Below are positions 10,710 through 21,311 of a DNA stretch of 64,000 bases, piece after piece. A program made the translations under genes and the position numbers. The notes beneath the pieces are model-generated. The model worked only from the letters and a program-made list of their open reading frames with translations, was not told where the DNA came from and ran no database searches. Position 1 is the first letter of the stretch; the number at the start of each line of letters is the position of its first letter. Location of the stretch: NCBI RefSeq assembly GCF_901709675.1, contig NC_051092.1, positions 4,778,491-4,842,490 on the forward strand, in the 5' to 3' direction. The DNA comes from Syngnathus acus. Taxonomy: Eukaryota > Chordata > Actinopteri > Syngnathiformes > Syngnathidae.

Positions 10710-11006
10710 CTGTAAAGAAAGATGCTGCTGGAGGCATTTCTGTGTGCGCCTTACACACACACACACGGACACACACACGCTCCCTGCAGAACAACTTCTC
10801 ACCTCCGCCTCCTCTTCACAAGCAGCAGGCGGGCATGCACATGCAAAGGAGAATTTAAAGCAACATTAACCCAATTAGCAATTGCATTAATTATTCTGTA
10901 ATATTTAATAATAGTGTATGTCGTGTACTGACTGCTCATAAAATTCAGTCATCCCGTCAAGGACGTGTAAAAAAAGTCAAAGCGTACCTACATATCAAAA
11001 ACATAT

Positions 11007-11012
11007 TTTATT
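11007..11012 (-). terminator. Candidate PEAK1 polyadenylation signal
   Basis: AATAAA on the minus strand about 1.7 kb past the PEAK1 stop. Another AATAAA lies at 12231-12236 and could serve a shorter transcript. If the distal site is used, the PEAK1 transcript ends only about 300 bp before the proposed SYT12 first exon. Confidence 0.3.
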
Positions 11013-12755
11013 TTTTCCCGTTCACTGTTTGTTAACAATAAATGTACATTTGTTGTCAAAAGAAATCACAACGGATGCGTTGCTGTTCAGTGGTGTTCAT
11101 TTGTGGCACCGTGCCAGATACAAACTGAACGGAGCACGGTGACGTCACGGACGGTGGGATGTTCAAATGTTAGTTCTGTGCTCAAAAAAAAAAAAAATGG
11201 AGTAAAATAGATGATGTATATATTCAGGCTTGAATTTCTAAATACAAGGACAGCCACCAGTGCTCTCCAGACACTTATATTCGTATATAAGTCCGTTCAC
11301 ACACTTACTTTGTCTCTTTCCTTCCCTCCCTTTTTGACCACCATTCCATTTTGCAAAAGTAACATTTTCCCCCTCATAGAAATTGTTTTCCCCCCAAAAA
11401 GTAAACCAAGCAAAATAATACAAAAGTCAATGCCAAGTATCTTGTCCATGTCAGTTTGGATGTTTTTTTTTTTTTGTTATGTGCAAAACAACAAAGAGTC
11501 AAGTTGAACCAAAGGCATGCGAACCACAAATGAACCCATGTGCATTCGCGGCCGAGCGAGTCTGAGGATCACGAAAAAAATAAACCACGCCTTGGGTGGG
11601 ATTAGTGTTGTGGGGATTTCTGTTCCTCCGAGCTTTTCCTTTCATTCGATTTGCAAGGCAGGCCCGATTCAAGGCGATAATGGTCCTCAAAAGCAGAAGG
11701 ATGGACGGGAAAGGAGGCAGTGTGGAATGGAAACCCGTCTCTAAGTGGTTCATGGGTTGAAAGGTCCAAACGGCAAAAGTTTTACATTCTACATTCCAAC
11801 GGATTAGCGCCGATGCCACCAAACCTTTCCCAACACAACCCTGGTGTGAAAAAATATGCAGTCCAGTCCAGGACAAAAAAAAAAAAAAAATCCCTTTTGT
11901 TTGTCCACAGTGAGAATTCTCATATGTGCCAGAAAACTATTGCGAGAATCAGATGGCATGAAAAGTCAGGGGAAATATTTTTTTACTTCAAGTTTGAAGG
12001 CTGCAAATCTCCTGCACAGGTGTCAAAACGTAATACAGCAACTTGGAAGGATTTACTAGCGTTGACGAGGAAAAAAAAAAAAAAAGCTTCACAAGTCGCT
12101 AATAAATCACTGGCTCATTTTGGACAGGGTCGTAAACGCAAGTCGTAATGTTTTGTGTCATGATGTTTAAATGGACAATTTGCGGCAGGTCTTTGGCTTC
12201 ATCAACATCTACCGATGATGGATTTGTAAATTTATTTTTACTTGTCGTTGGTTTCTCTTGCAATAGGAACATTTGACACACATTTATATTATTCAGTTAT
12301 TTTCAACTAATTTTGATAAATTTGAAAAAATACAATTCTATTAAAATTATGGTTAAAAAATACCATTTAAAATTCAATATATTAAGTCATCCAAATTGAG
12401 CTAATTTATATACAAAATGGGTAGAGCTATATTTTTGGGAAACCTCTCAAATGTATCAAAATATTCCATGGTGGTGGCATGTAAAGGCATCTACTAATAC
12501 TTTTCGAGCTAACCGCAGCTGCTGCTTTACTGCCGATGGTCCAAATCGTCTTTCATTAGCTTGAATCGCATTGCCGTAATGTTCTCCAGCTCGCGTTCAT
12601 TTCATCCGACTCTGTCCTGCTGTTGATGTTGAATCGGCGCAATTTTACCTATCAACAAACGCTGATGATGCCAACAGCCCACACCAAACATTAGCATCAG
12701 CGCTGGGACCACAAAAGGGGGCCAAGTTGTTGCCTTGGCAACCACACAGTGGAGC
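11013..12755 (-). other. Probable PEAK1 3' untranslated region
   Basis: Noncoding sequence directly after the PEAK1 stop, AT-rich with several A or T homopolymers and no recognisable exon. Its extent is inferred from the polyadenylation-like signals at its left end. Confidence 0.4.
11140..11147. promoter_or_regulatory. Full cAMP response element
   Basis: A perfect TGACGTCA inside the 10-bp palindrome GTGACGTCAC, about 430 bp upstream of the proposed SYT12 noncoding exon and just past the proposed PEAK1 3' end. Confidence 0.35.
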
Positions 12756-14057
12756 TCAGAGTGGCTGGGACTGAGTTTGGTGGAAGGCTAAGTGAGCGGG
12801 GTTGTGCCCGGCGGGGGCAGACTGGTTGAGGTTGTGGTTCTGGGACGGGGGCTGGGGCTGCTGCAGGACGTGCACCACCCGGCTCAGGCTCTCCGTGCTA
12901 GCGAAGGCCAAATACTGGCAGCAGAGCCAGTCCTCCAGGCTCACGCCGCAAGCAGAGTCCATGGAGCGCTCGGCGAACTTGATCATCATCAGCGTGCGCT
13001 TCAGGTCCAGCCAATTCTGGAGGATGGCCTGGCGCTGGGCGGAGGCCGCCGACGAGCCCGAGGTTCCGATGCAGCCCAGGGCTTGGAACAAGTCCTCGCG
13101 GGGTCCCCAGAGCAGGCATTGCAGGCAGGCCCGGGCCTCCGACATGCGGATCCTTTCCGAGGGGTTGACGGTGAGCAGCAAGCGGGCCAGCTGCTGCAGG
13201 CCCTGCGAGTACACCGAGCGCACGGGCAGGGCCGGCAGGTCGGCCCAGGTGTACTCTTGCTCCTTCAGCTCCGGCATCTCCTCAAAGGGGTTGGGCCGGT
13301 GCAGCATCTCGTAGATGAGAATCCCGGTCTGGAACTCGTCGCACTTGCGGAACTGAGTGGCTGTGATGATTTCCGGCGCCAGTCGAGCGTGCTCTCGCAG
13401 GGCGCCCGGGTCGGCCGTGGCCAGGGCGCTCTTCTGCTTGGCTTGGGAAAAGTTGCTGATGATGAGGCGGGCGGGGCAGGAAGAGTCGGCGGCGGCAGCG
13501 GCGGATTTGCAGCCGCCGTTGTTGTTGGGTTCGGCGCTTCCGGCGTCGCTGGCGCGGCAGTGAACCAGCAGCAGGTTCTCCAGGCGCAGGTCGCAGTGCG
13601 TGACGTGGTAAGGCTTCATGTGCTCCAGGCCCGAGCACAGCTGGAGCAGCAGGAGGCACACCTGCCGCTCGTACAGCTGCGGTTTCTGCGTGTGCCGAGA
13701 CACGCCTTGGCGGACAAAGTCGGCCACCGTCTGGAAAGGCACCTCCCGCGTGATGACCACCACTCGGCTCCGCGGGCAGCCCGCCGAGCTCTCGTCCGAC
13801 TCTGAGTTTGGACGTTTGCCTTCCGATTTCCCTTGTCTTTCTTTCAAGCCGTCTCCGCCCTCTTTCTTCTCGTCTTCCCCCTGCTCTTCTTCTTCTTCTG
13901 CATCGTCCTCCTCCTCCCAGGGGAGCATGCTGCTGGGGACGTCGGCCAGGAAATGGCCGCAGTCCTGCTGGATGTTGAAGTGCAAGGCCAGGCTCTGCCT
14001 CACGGCCAGGCTGTGGAAGAATTGCTGCTGGGTCTCCTTCACTTTGCTTCGGCAGAT
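12756..14057 (-). CDS. peak1: PEAK1 last coding exon (pseudokinase domain)
   Basis: The acceptor TTTGTTTTTGTAG ends at 14058. Encodes residues 1367-1799: FNIQQDCGHFLADVP, an acidic Glu/Asp run, VVVITREVPFQTVADFV, YERQVCLLLLQLCSGLEHMKPYHVTHCDLRLEN, SNFSQAKQK, LAPEIITATQ, GILIYEMLH, LLWGPREDLF and SLEDWLCCQYLAFAST. The end is a Gln/Pro/Asn-rich tail absent from human PEAK1, as far as I recall. TGA at 12756-12758. Confidence 0.95.
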   Translation of the reverse strand: MCRSKVKETQQQFFHSLAVRQSLALHFNIQQDCGHFLADVPSSMLPWEEEDDAEEEEEQGEDEKKEGGDGLKERQGKSEGKRPNSESDESSAGCPRSRVVVITREVPFQTVADFVRQGVSRHTQKPQLYERQVCLLLLQLCSGLEHMKPYHVTHCDLRLENLLLVHCRASDAGSAEPNNNGGCKSAAAAADSSCPARLIISNFSQAKQKSALATADPGALREHARLAPEIITATQFRKCDEFQTGILIYEMLHRPNPFEEMPELKEQEYTWADLPALPVRSVYSQGLQQLARLLLTVNPSERIRMSEARACLQCLLWGPREDLFQALGCIGTSGSSAASAQRQAILQNWLDLKRTLMMIKFAERSMDSACGVSLEDWLCCQYLAFASTESLSRVVHVLQQPQPPSQNHNLNQSAPAGHNPAHLAFHQTQSQPL

Positions 14058-17000
14058 CTACAAAAACAAATAGAGAGCGTTGACATTTGCTCTCAAATTA
14101 GGGTGACTGACAGTTGGGGTCGTGCACACGACACATAGCAACAAAAAAAGTAGCTCTTGCACGTAGCATAATTAGAGAAAAAAAACAGTTTGCTTGCTCA
14201 AGGCTAATGCTAACGTGGGCAGAAATTAGCATCTACTATATGAGGCCGTTATATTTGAACACAAACGGTGCAGCAGCTCATGTAGACAGACAATTTGCCA
14301 GCAGAGTCTGACCTTGATGGCGTAGTTGACCAGCGGGTCCTTGGAGTACGAAGCGGTGTAGTAGACGGCATCTCCGGCCTCGCAGCAAGGTTTCCCGGCG
14401 GTCAGCCTGAAGTCGGACCAGCTGTCCGTTTCGAATCTCAAGTGATCCTTTTGGCCGGCCATGAAGCGATCCTCGCACTTGGAGGTCAGCTTCCGCAGAG
14501 TGTCCGCGTGGAGGCCCCTGATCCTGCCCACCACCTCATCCCAGCTGTCCAGTCCGCGGTAAAGAGCGGGCCTTGGATGCTTGGAAGGGGCGACGGCGGC
14601 GCCTTGTCCCGATTTACGATTCTTGCCGGCGAGAGATTCTGTGCTGGGGTAGACTTTCCTCTCTCTGGAGGCGCCGGTTGCACTGCTGGCTTGCGACATC
14701 ATCGAAGACGTGCTGTTAGCCGGGCGGGCTCTGCCGAAGGTGCCCGACGGCCGCTCCAGCGAGTCTCCGCTCTCCTGATCGTGAGTACCGACGGACGAGC
14801 TCTGACTGGCCGTCTCCCAGGTGGTATCCAAGTCATAAAGCGGGTTGGCCACGCTCAGGTTGGTGCCGCCGGGTTTGGCCTCCGCCCTGGGTCGAAAGCC
14901 GCCCTGGTGGTGCTCCTTGGCGGCCAGGCCGGGCTCCGTGACCGAGCGAGGCACCGCCTTTTTGGGCAAGGGCGGCGGAGTGGTGTTGTGCGGCGGCAGT
15001 GGCGGCTGCTCGGCCAGGCCTTCGAGATCGATGGACGCCAGGGTGTCGTTGGATGCCTTCATGCTGCGGGGTTGTTTCAGGGGGATCATGTTGGCTCGAG
15101 ATTGACCTGAAAGAATCACGTACCGGTTCAGGACACGGTCGCAAAACCGAGCAGAATCCACTGCAGCTAATAACTACTTTGTTTTTGCCTTCACTGATGG
15201 CGATAATGCCCAGACGACGTTTAGCTTGACGGGAGCTAGCGTGCGGCGGCACGTGAGGGAGCTGGACACGAGTGCTAACCCCCCCGCCTAACTCAAGCTG
15301 CACTCTTCTTGGTCTGCGGTGAGGCTTAAAGAGTGGCTGGAAGAAGTGACCTTATTTACGCGGGAGGGTGCTGCGATCGAATTTGAGTGCCAGGCAGGCA
15401 GATGGCCCAGAACAAGATGGAAGGTGGAGCAAAAAAGATCAGGAATGTGCACAAAGCCTTTTTGTCACGTCCAAGGGGGCGTGTTGGCCGTCATTTTCGT
15501 CGAGGCGCTAAGACACAGCAGTCGGGATCAAGTAAATGCGTCGTGTTAATCCTCCCTTGGAAGGAAGATCTTAAACGGCTGTGCAGTAATCCCAATACGT
15601 CTTGCACTATTGACATCTCCGCTTTGCTTCTTACATATTCATTGAGCTGTTTATTATTATTTGTAACTATATACTTTAGGATGGTAAGTAATAAACAAAA
15701 AATAAAATGCTCATTAAATATTAACAAACATATGTCCGGGTAATCTCTTGGGCTGCCATCTTGGGGAAATAACTAAAGCTGTTACACTTGCATCATGATA
15801 GATGAATGAAATCTAATCAAACGACAAAAAGACATTTCTGCCTTTACAAAGAAAATTCATTCGGGTTCAGCACAAAAAATGTAACTTGGGTTGGCGTCAA
15901 GCCGCACGCAAACAAAGTGGCTGAAGTCAGAACATGACAACAAGCAAGATAAAAAAAATTTAAAGAGCGCAGAAAGCGACGAATCAAGTGACAAGCCTAC
16001 CTCAAGTTCGCAGAAGCCTAAAAGTTCCAAGGAGGGAAAAAAAATAAAATGCAGGCACGCTGAGATTGCGTTGCCTGCTTCCATGCCAGAGACGCCTCTG
16101 ATGCGGCTCCCGCTAAGCCAGGAGATTTCTCCCCGTGTGAGGCGGCGAGCACTCTGCCTCCCGCTGCTACGTTTCGTGATTAACCAGTGAGAGAGGGACA
16201 TACTAAAACGTGGCGAGAGGTGAATCACGGCCCTCCAATTAAAAACACGCGACAAAAATTCCCAAAACAACTCCAGCTAAGCAGAATGCTAATTGATGAT
16301 GAGGTGATTCTTGTTTGTAGTCTTACCGAGGTTACTGTAGGTGGCGCTGCACTGGCTGGAGGCGGGCGAGTGCGAGCGATTGGCGTCATCCTCCGGCTCG
16401 CCGAGGCTGGCGCTGTGCTCGCTGCCGGCCGACGCGACCCGGTTGGCGCGGGCCTCCCCGAGCACCAGGCCCAGATTCACTCTGGCGGGGAGCGGCGTGA
16501 CGGCGGGCTGCTCGCCAGCCGCCGCCGCCACGTTGTTGGCGCCGGCGGCTGCTAGTTGGCTGGAGATGAGAAGAGAAGGAACCATGATTAGCTAAGCGCA
16601 TTACGTTTGTTTCTCGTTTGAGCGGCTTCATATGTTGAGCAACAAATGCTAGCTATAGCATGGCGAACTAGCTACGATGATTCAGGGGTGCTAATTCGAG
16701 TACACGAGAGGGAATGATGTTTCATATGATTATTTGTTCACGATGTCACCGGCTGTACGCTAAAAGCAACTAATCGCGCACAAGAGATCCTCGTCGTGAG
16801 GTCATCCTTTAAGATGAGGCGGTTGAGTTGAGGTTTTTCAACGATGTCAATTACATCCGATAATCACGATGTCACTTTTATGCTCTGCTCTTGATCCTAT
16901 TAATGAATAGTTCATTAAATATTGACTAAAAGGCACGCCAAAAAAAAGGAAAGAGGTCAGAGTCAGGTTGGGAGAGCAAGCGAGGAGTCACTGTCCCGAC

Positions 17001-20000
17001 CCTCTGACAAGTTTTAATGATCCCAAATCAGATGACTCATTTTCCTCTGGAGACGTTTTGATATTTTGGTTTTCATATGACTCATTCAAAATTCCCCGCC
17101 TGCGCTCGCAACGACAGATGATCGTTTTGTCGTTGGTTGTCGCCCGTGAGTCAATCAATAAGAAAAGTTATGACACTGCAAATCTTTATAACGCTCAAGA
17201 CAATATAGAGGTGTTGTGAAAGATGAACAGGTTCAAAACTGGGAAAAAAGATGAGACCATAATTTACGCATTTGTAGCTTCTTTGCTATATACTGCACTC
17301 ACTACAATAATTCACGTGCTACACCCAATTTGCCGTCAAAGTGCGTAGAGTGCGGCTACGCGTCCCAAAAAGTGAGCCAATCCACAGCTGGCGGGACCTT
17401 GACACAAGAAATACCTTTACGGCTGCTACACGTTTCAGGGTCAGGACGTGACTTGTTGAGACGGCACCGAAAGCCTTTCCGTTCTCTCTTTGCTTTCTTT
17501 TCCCCACTAAGCTAGGCCTTTAAAAACTTGCGTCTCAATTCAGAATAACATTATCACCAAGACTTCCTTATCTACTTCTTGAAGCATAAACAGAGTTTGT
17601 TTTGTTTCTCACCCGCTGTACTGGCTTACGCAGCTTCCCATTCGTGAATCTCGACGTGGACGCAGAGACGGATTTCACATAGCTGGGGACATTTTCCCGC
17701 TCGTCGTCCTCGCCTTACGCCGCTCTAACTGTTCCCACCTGTCTAAGGTGATGTGTGCTTGCTAGCGTTGAAGGGCACGCCCATCGCCAGCTAATAAAAT
17801 GGCCTCAGTCAGGAAAAGGGGGGAGGGCGACTTAAGCAAATGATAGCAAACGTTAACCCTTCGTGGGGCGATAAGTTATGTGTCAGAGCATTCCAACAAA
17901 ATGACTCAGGCGAGTCAATAACCTGAACTGGCCGAAATTGTCCAATATTTGGACACATTTGGGTCTAACGGCGCTTTTATGATTATTCACAGTTAACACA
18001 TCCGAATAGATTGAAATGTATCCTGACAACAAAGGAGTCAAGTGCAACTCTTAAAAGGCAATTTCATATCTATTTGGGAGGAGGGAGCAGAAAAATGTTA
18101 ACAGTTCTGGGAGAAATACCTCACGTCGTTGTCGGGGGCAACTTGGGTGACCTCCGGTGCGGGTGCTTGTCGCCCCGGGCTCAAAGGTCCGGACTCCTCG
18201 CTGTGGCCGGGTGTCAGCAGTGCAGTCTCCTTACATTCTTCTCCCTCCGCTCTCCCCATTTTGTAGGTAAAAACAATGGTGGGTTTCTGAGAGGGATCTT
18301 CGGCTTTCGCCTCCGAGAACCAGTGGCGCTGCTGAACTGGCGGCGGCGGGAGCATGTGAATGACGGTTCCGTCCAGCCCGACCAGCTTGCCCTTTTCCTT
18401 TTCTTTCTCCGTCTTCTCGTCATCATCTTTCCGCCGCCGGAAAAAACTCTTAAAGGAGATCCAGCGTTTGGGTTTGGAGGTCTCTGCTTGATTCCGCTTG
18501 GCGTCTTCGTTCAGACGAGTTTCGCCGTCGCCGGAGCGCAGGGGAGAACTGCAAGCGGCGCTCTTTGTCCAGTTGCCAAAATGTCTCTGGAGGATGTTGG
18601 AAGCGTGATAAGGGGACGACGTAGACCTGGGAGGTGGGAATGGGGCGTTGGGCTCGGACCGGCAAGCCGAGAGGGGAACGGCGGCCGAGGCGCTCTGAGA
18701 CTTGGCCAGAACTTTTGAGATGGTGTTTTTTGCGACCTCGTTCGATAGAGACGTCGGGGTCTCTTTCACGGCGTCGGGCGGGAGGGCGTAAAGTTCCTCG
18801 GCGCCGAAGCTTTTTTCGTGGGCGGAGGGAGAATCTGGAGGAGATTGGGGGGGTTGTATAGAGGCCACGATCTGCGAGAGCACGACGCTGGCGTCCACTT
18901 TTTGGATCAATCCCGCACCTAAAGACTGTTCGAGAAGATCATCCCGACTGAGATCGCGTCTTACCGCCATGGGAGTTGGACTACTTTTTTCAGCGTTGGA
19001 ATTTGGGCTTGGCTGTAAATTTGGTGATTTTGCTTCAGATGGAGTTTTGGTCTCCTCCGAAGATGCTCTTTCAGAAGTACCCCGGCCGGAAAGGGTTTTA
19101 TCCGTGGAGGTGGATCGGACGCTCTCGGAGGAACCGATCTCTTCGTAGGTATGGCTGGTGGCCCGGCTGCCGACGGCTTTGACCTGCGCTAACTCCCCGT
19201 GGAGTCCCAGGAAGCTTTTATACACGGCCAAGTTGTCATAAGCGTTGGGATTGATCACGATGGGGACCTTGACGGCGTTTTTGGAGCTGCGGGCGTACGC
19301 CGGCTCGTCTCGGATGATGATGGGGAAAGGAGGCATGCCGGCGTTGTTGAAGCTGTTGAACTTAATCTCCGACAAATTGGGAGATTTGACCGGGACCGTT
19401 CGGGAAGACGACAGCCCGGCGACCGGAGACGTGGGAGCCGATTTGTGGCTCAAATGTTGAGAAGGTACCGAGCGGCCGGAGGCGTTCCCGTTCCCCGGAT
19501 CGACTTTGGGGATCTTTTCACGAGGACTTGTGCTTGATGTCCAGACTTCTTGGTAGCGCGTGCTCCCTATTTTCTTCCGCGGGGCATTTGAACGGTCCAA
19601 AGGCGACGTCGGTGACGTGGGCGATGTCGGCTGTCCGGCGGTGCAACAAAACGTTTTGTTTTTGTGCTTTGGATCCGCCGACGCTTCGCTTTTGCCCGTC
19701 ATGGCCGCCGATACGTCGACGACGGTGTAAGGTTTACAAATAAGCGATTTTTCCAAGTTGACCACACGGTACGGCTTGGCCTGCTCCTCCGTGGGACTAA
19801 AACTGATGGTAACCGGCTGGCCCGGAAGAGCCTGAGGCATAGACGCCGACTGATCCGGATCGTCCAAGTGAATCGCCAGAACGGCCTTGTGCATTTCCAG
19901 AACCTTGACCGGACTCAGCGCTCTGCGAGCGGATTCTTTTTTCACAGGAGATGTCGTGGCGGTGGGGGATTTGGGGGATTGCGATCCATTTGGGGCGGCG

Positions 20001-21190
20001 CACGACACGCCGCTTTCGCTGCTAGAAGCCGTCTGAGAATCTTCCGGTAGGGACGAAGACGATCCCGGAGAAACGGTGGAGCCCGAATTTGTAAGGAAGC
20101 CGCTACCTTGACAGTCCGGAGGTCCGTAAATAATAACGCCGGCGGTCTCCACCGAGGGGTAACCGTTCAGAATCTCGTCGTAACTATCGTCGTAGTCCAC
20201 GGCGCAGATCCGTTGCAAAGAACGATTGCGGAGCGGGACGGTGTTCCACTTTTTGCTAGCGGCGAACGGCACCGGGGACAGGGTGGCGGCGCGGAAGTTG
20301 GCAAAGCGCGGCTGGCCTCTCATGCGGATCTCCATGGCGAGTAACTCTTCGTCGCTTTCGTCCCAGCTTTCGTGCTCGTCGTCTCTTTCCGACTCTTCCT
20401 CATCGTCCTCGTCTTCGCTGGAGAATTCGGGGTAGCAAAAGCGACCGCCCTCTGTGCTGATTATCTCTGCGCTGTCACTTAGCGAAACCCGTTTCTGACT
20501 CGTGCTGCCGCCGGTGATGCAACTTCCCATGGCCAAACAGCTCGAAGCCGGAAGGCCTCTTTCCAACGACCTCTGGTACGAGCTACTGATCCGTCCCCAA
20601 AATAAGTCTTTGGAGGCGACGGGCGTTAGGCTTGGACCGGGGCCTAAGCCGGCAATCTCTTTTAAGACGTCCGTCAGTCCGCTGTTATTGTTTCCGCTCG
20701 GGGTTCTGGGACTGAGTTGCTCGTAGCCCTCGATTTCATCATCGCCGTCCTCGCCCTCGTTGTTGTTCCTCGTATCGCTGGCCCTCTTACAGTTCAATCC
20801 GTTACGATTCCAGACCACGAAGGCTGAACTTTTGCCCGGCTCAGGGACATTTGTCGGACTCTGGATTATGCCGTTAGAACCAGAGCCCAAAGAAGAACAT
20901 GGCAGCATCATGGTGGGCTTAACGGCGATGGTGGGCTTCTTTGCCACGGGTGGACGGAAGTGTCCCGAGCGCGCCGTCCCGCCACCGCCGCTCCTCTGGG
21001 AGTTGTCGGCCAGGTTGGAGTTGGCTCTGGTCCCAGCGCGGGGCGGATTCTGAGATGCCGCCGCCAATCTGCGCTCGGCCCGAGGCTTGTCGCTGCCGCT
21101 CGGAGCGCAGTGCAGACTTTTTGGCTTGAAGCAGTTCTTGCACTCGCCCGGTTTCCACACATGCTCGGTGAAGGTGCTGCAGGCAGACAT
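12756..21190 (-). CDS. peak1: PEAK1 pseudokinase, whole coding region
   Basis: PEAK1 (pseudopodium-enriched atypical kinase 1) is a catalytically inactive scaffold at actin and focal adhesions, coupling Src-family kinases to Shc1, Grb2 and Crk. Minus-strand exons 21190-18120, 16559-16327, 15106-14313 and 14057-12756 join to 5400 nt, 1799 residues; human has 1746. The N-terminus MSACSTFTEHVWKPGECKNCFKPK is nearly identical to human. Conserved blocks include GGRFCYPEFSS, ESWDESDEELLAMEIRMRG, NPNAYDNLAVYKSFLG and RWISFKSFFRRRK. A Crk-type proline motif PPPLPKK is near residue 1145, and NPLYD at about 1191 corresponds to the human Shc-binding tyrosine 1188. In the kinase fold, HCDLRLEN (about 1520) replaces HRD and SNFSQA replaces DFG. 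About 34 Q/P/N-rich residues extend the usual C-terminus. Confidence 0.96.
14313..15106 (-). CDS. peak1: PEAK1 coding exon 3 (adaptor-binding motifs, dimerisation helices)
   Basis: The acceptor ends TTTCAG at 15107 and the donor GTCAGA starts at 14312. Encodes residues 1102-1366: QSRANMIPLKQPR, the Crk-type PPPLPKK, NPLYDLDTTW, ESGDSLERP, then ALYRGLDSWDEVVGRIRGLHADTLRKL (split helical dimerisation region) and SWSDFRLTAGKPCCEAGDAVYY. Confidence 0.94.
15107..16326 (-). other. PEAK1 intron
   Basis: Noncoding, bounded by GTAAGA and TTTCAG on the minus strand. No exon or recognised repeat seen. Confidence 0.7.
16327..16559 (-). CDS. peak1: PEAK1 coding exon 2
   Basis: The acceptor CATCTCCAG ends at 16560 and the donor GTAAGA starts at 16326. 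Encodes residues 1024-1101: an alanine-rich, poorly conserved stretch, then SSQCSATYSNLG, which matches human. Only the last third is clearly homologous. Confidence 0.9.
16560..18119 (-). other. PEAK1 intron
   Basis: Noncoding, about 1.56 kb, bounded by GTATTT and CATCTCCAG on the minus strand. No exon or recognised repeat seen. Confidence 0.65.
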
Positions 21191-21311
21191 GGCTGCGGAC
21201 GCGCGCGGTTGGCCCTCCGTCAGTGGACAGCGAACGCCTCCATGAAGGCGTCGATCTCAGGAACCAACCGCACTGGAGGCCGTTTAAATCTCAAGCGTGG
21301 GGATCTCGTGC
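18120..21311 (-). CDS. peak1: PEAK1 exon with start codon (large N-terminal exon)
   Basis: The acceptor, with a long pyrimidine tract ending TATTGCAG at 21312, is followed by a 121-nt leader and ATG at 21190-21188. Encodes residues 1-1023 plus two bases. Of two overlapping donors (GTGAGG at 18124 and GTATTT at 18119), only the second keeps phase with the next exon, giving NDVSQLAAAG. Confidence 0.92.
21220..21243 (-). other. Upstream ORF in PEAK1 leader (MEAFAVH)
   Basis: ATG at 21243-21241 and TGA at 21222-21220 give seven codons, ending about 30 nt before the PEAK1 start codon. It is too short to be a stable protein and would act, if at all, by slowing initiation at the main ATG. Confidence 0.5.

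Noticed and set aside
10453-10869. 138-codon Glu-rich ORF on the plus strand
   Set aside because: Low-complexity purine-rich sequence; better explained as a noncoding exon on the other strand.
12792-13805. 337-codon ORF on the plus strand
   Set aside because: Antisense to the PEAK1 pseudokinase exon; a GC-rich shadow with no family resemblance.
14295-15110. 271-codon ORF on the plus strand
   Set aside because: Antisense shadow of PEAK1 coding exon 3.
18011-18718. 235-codon ORF on the plus strand
   Set aside because: Antisense shadow of the large PEAK1 exon.
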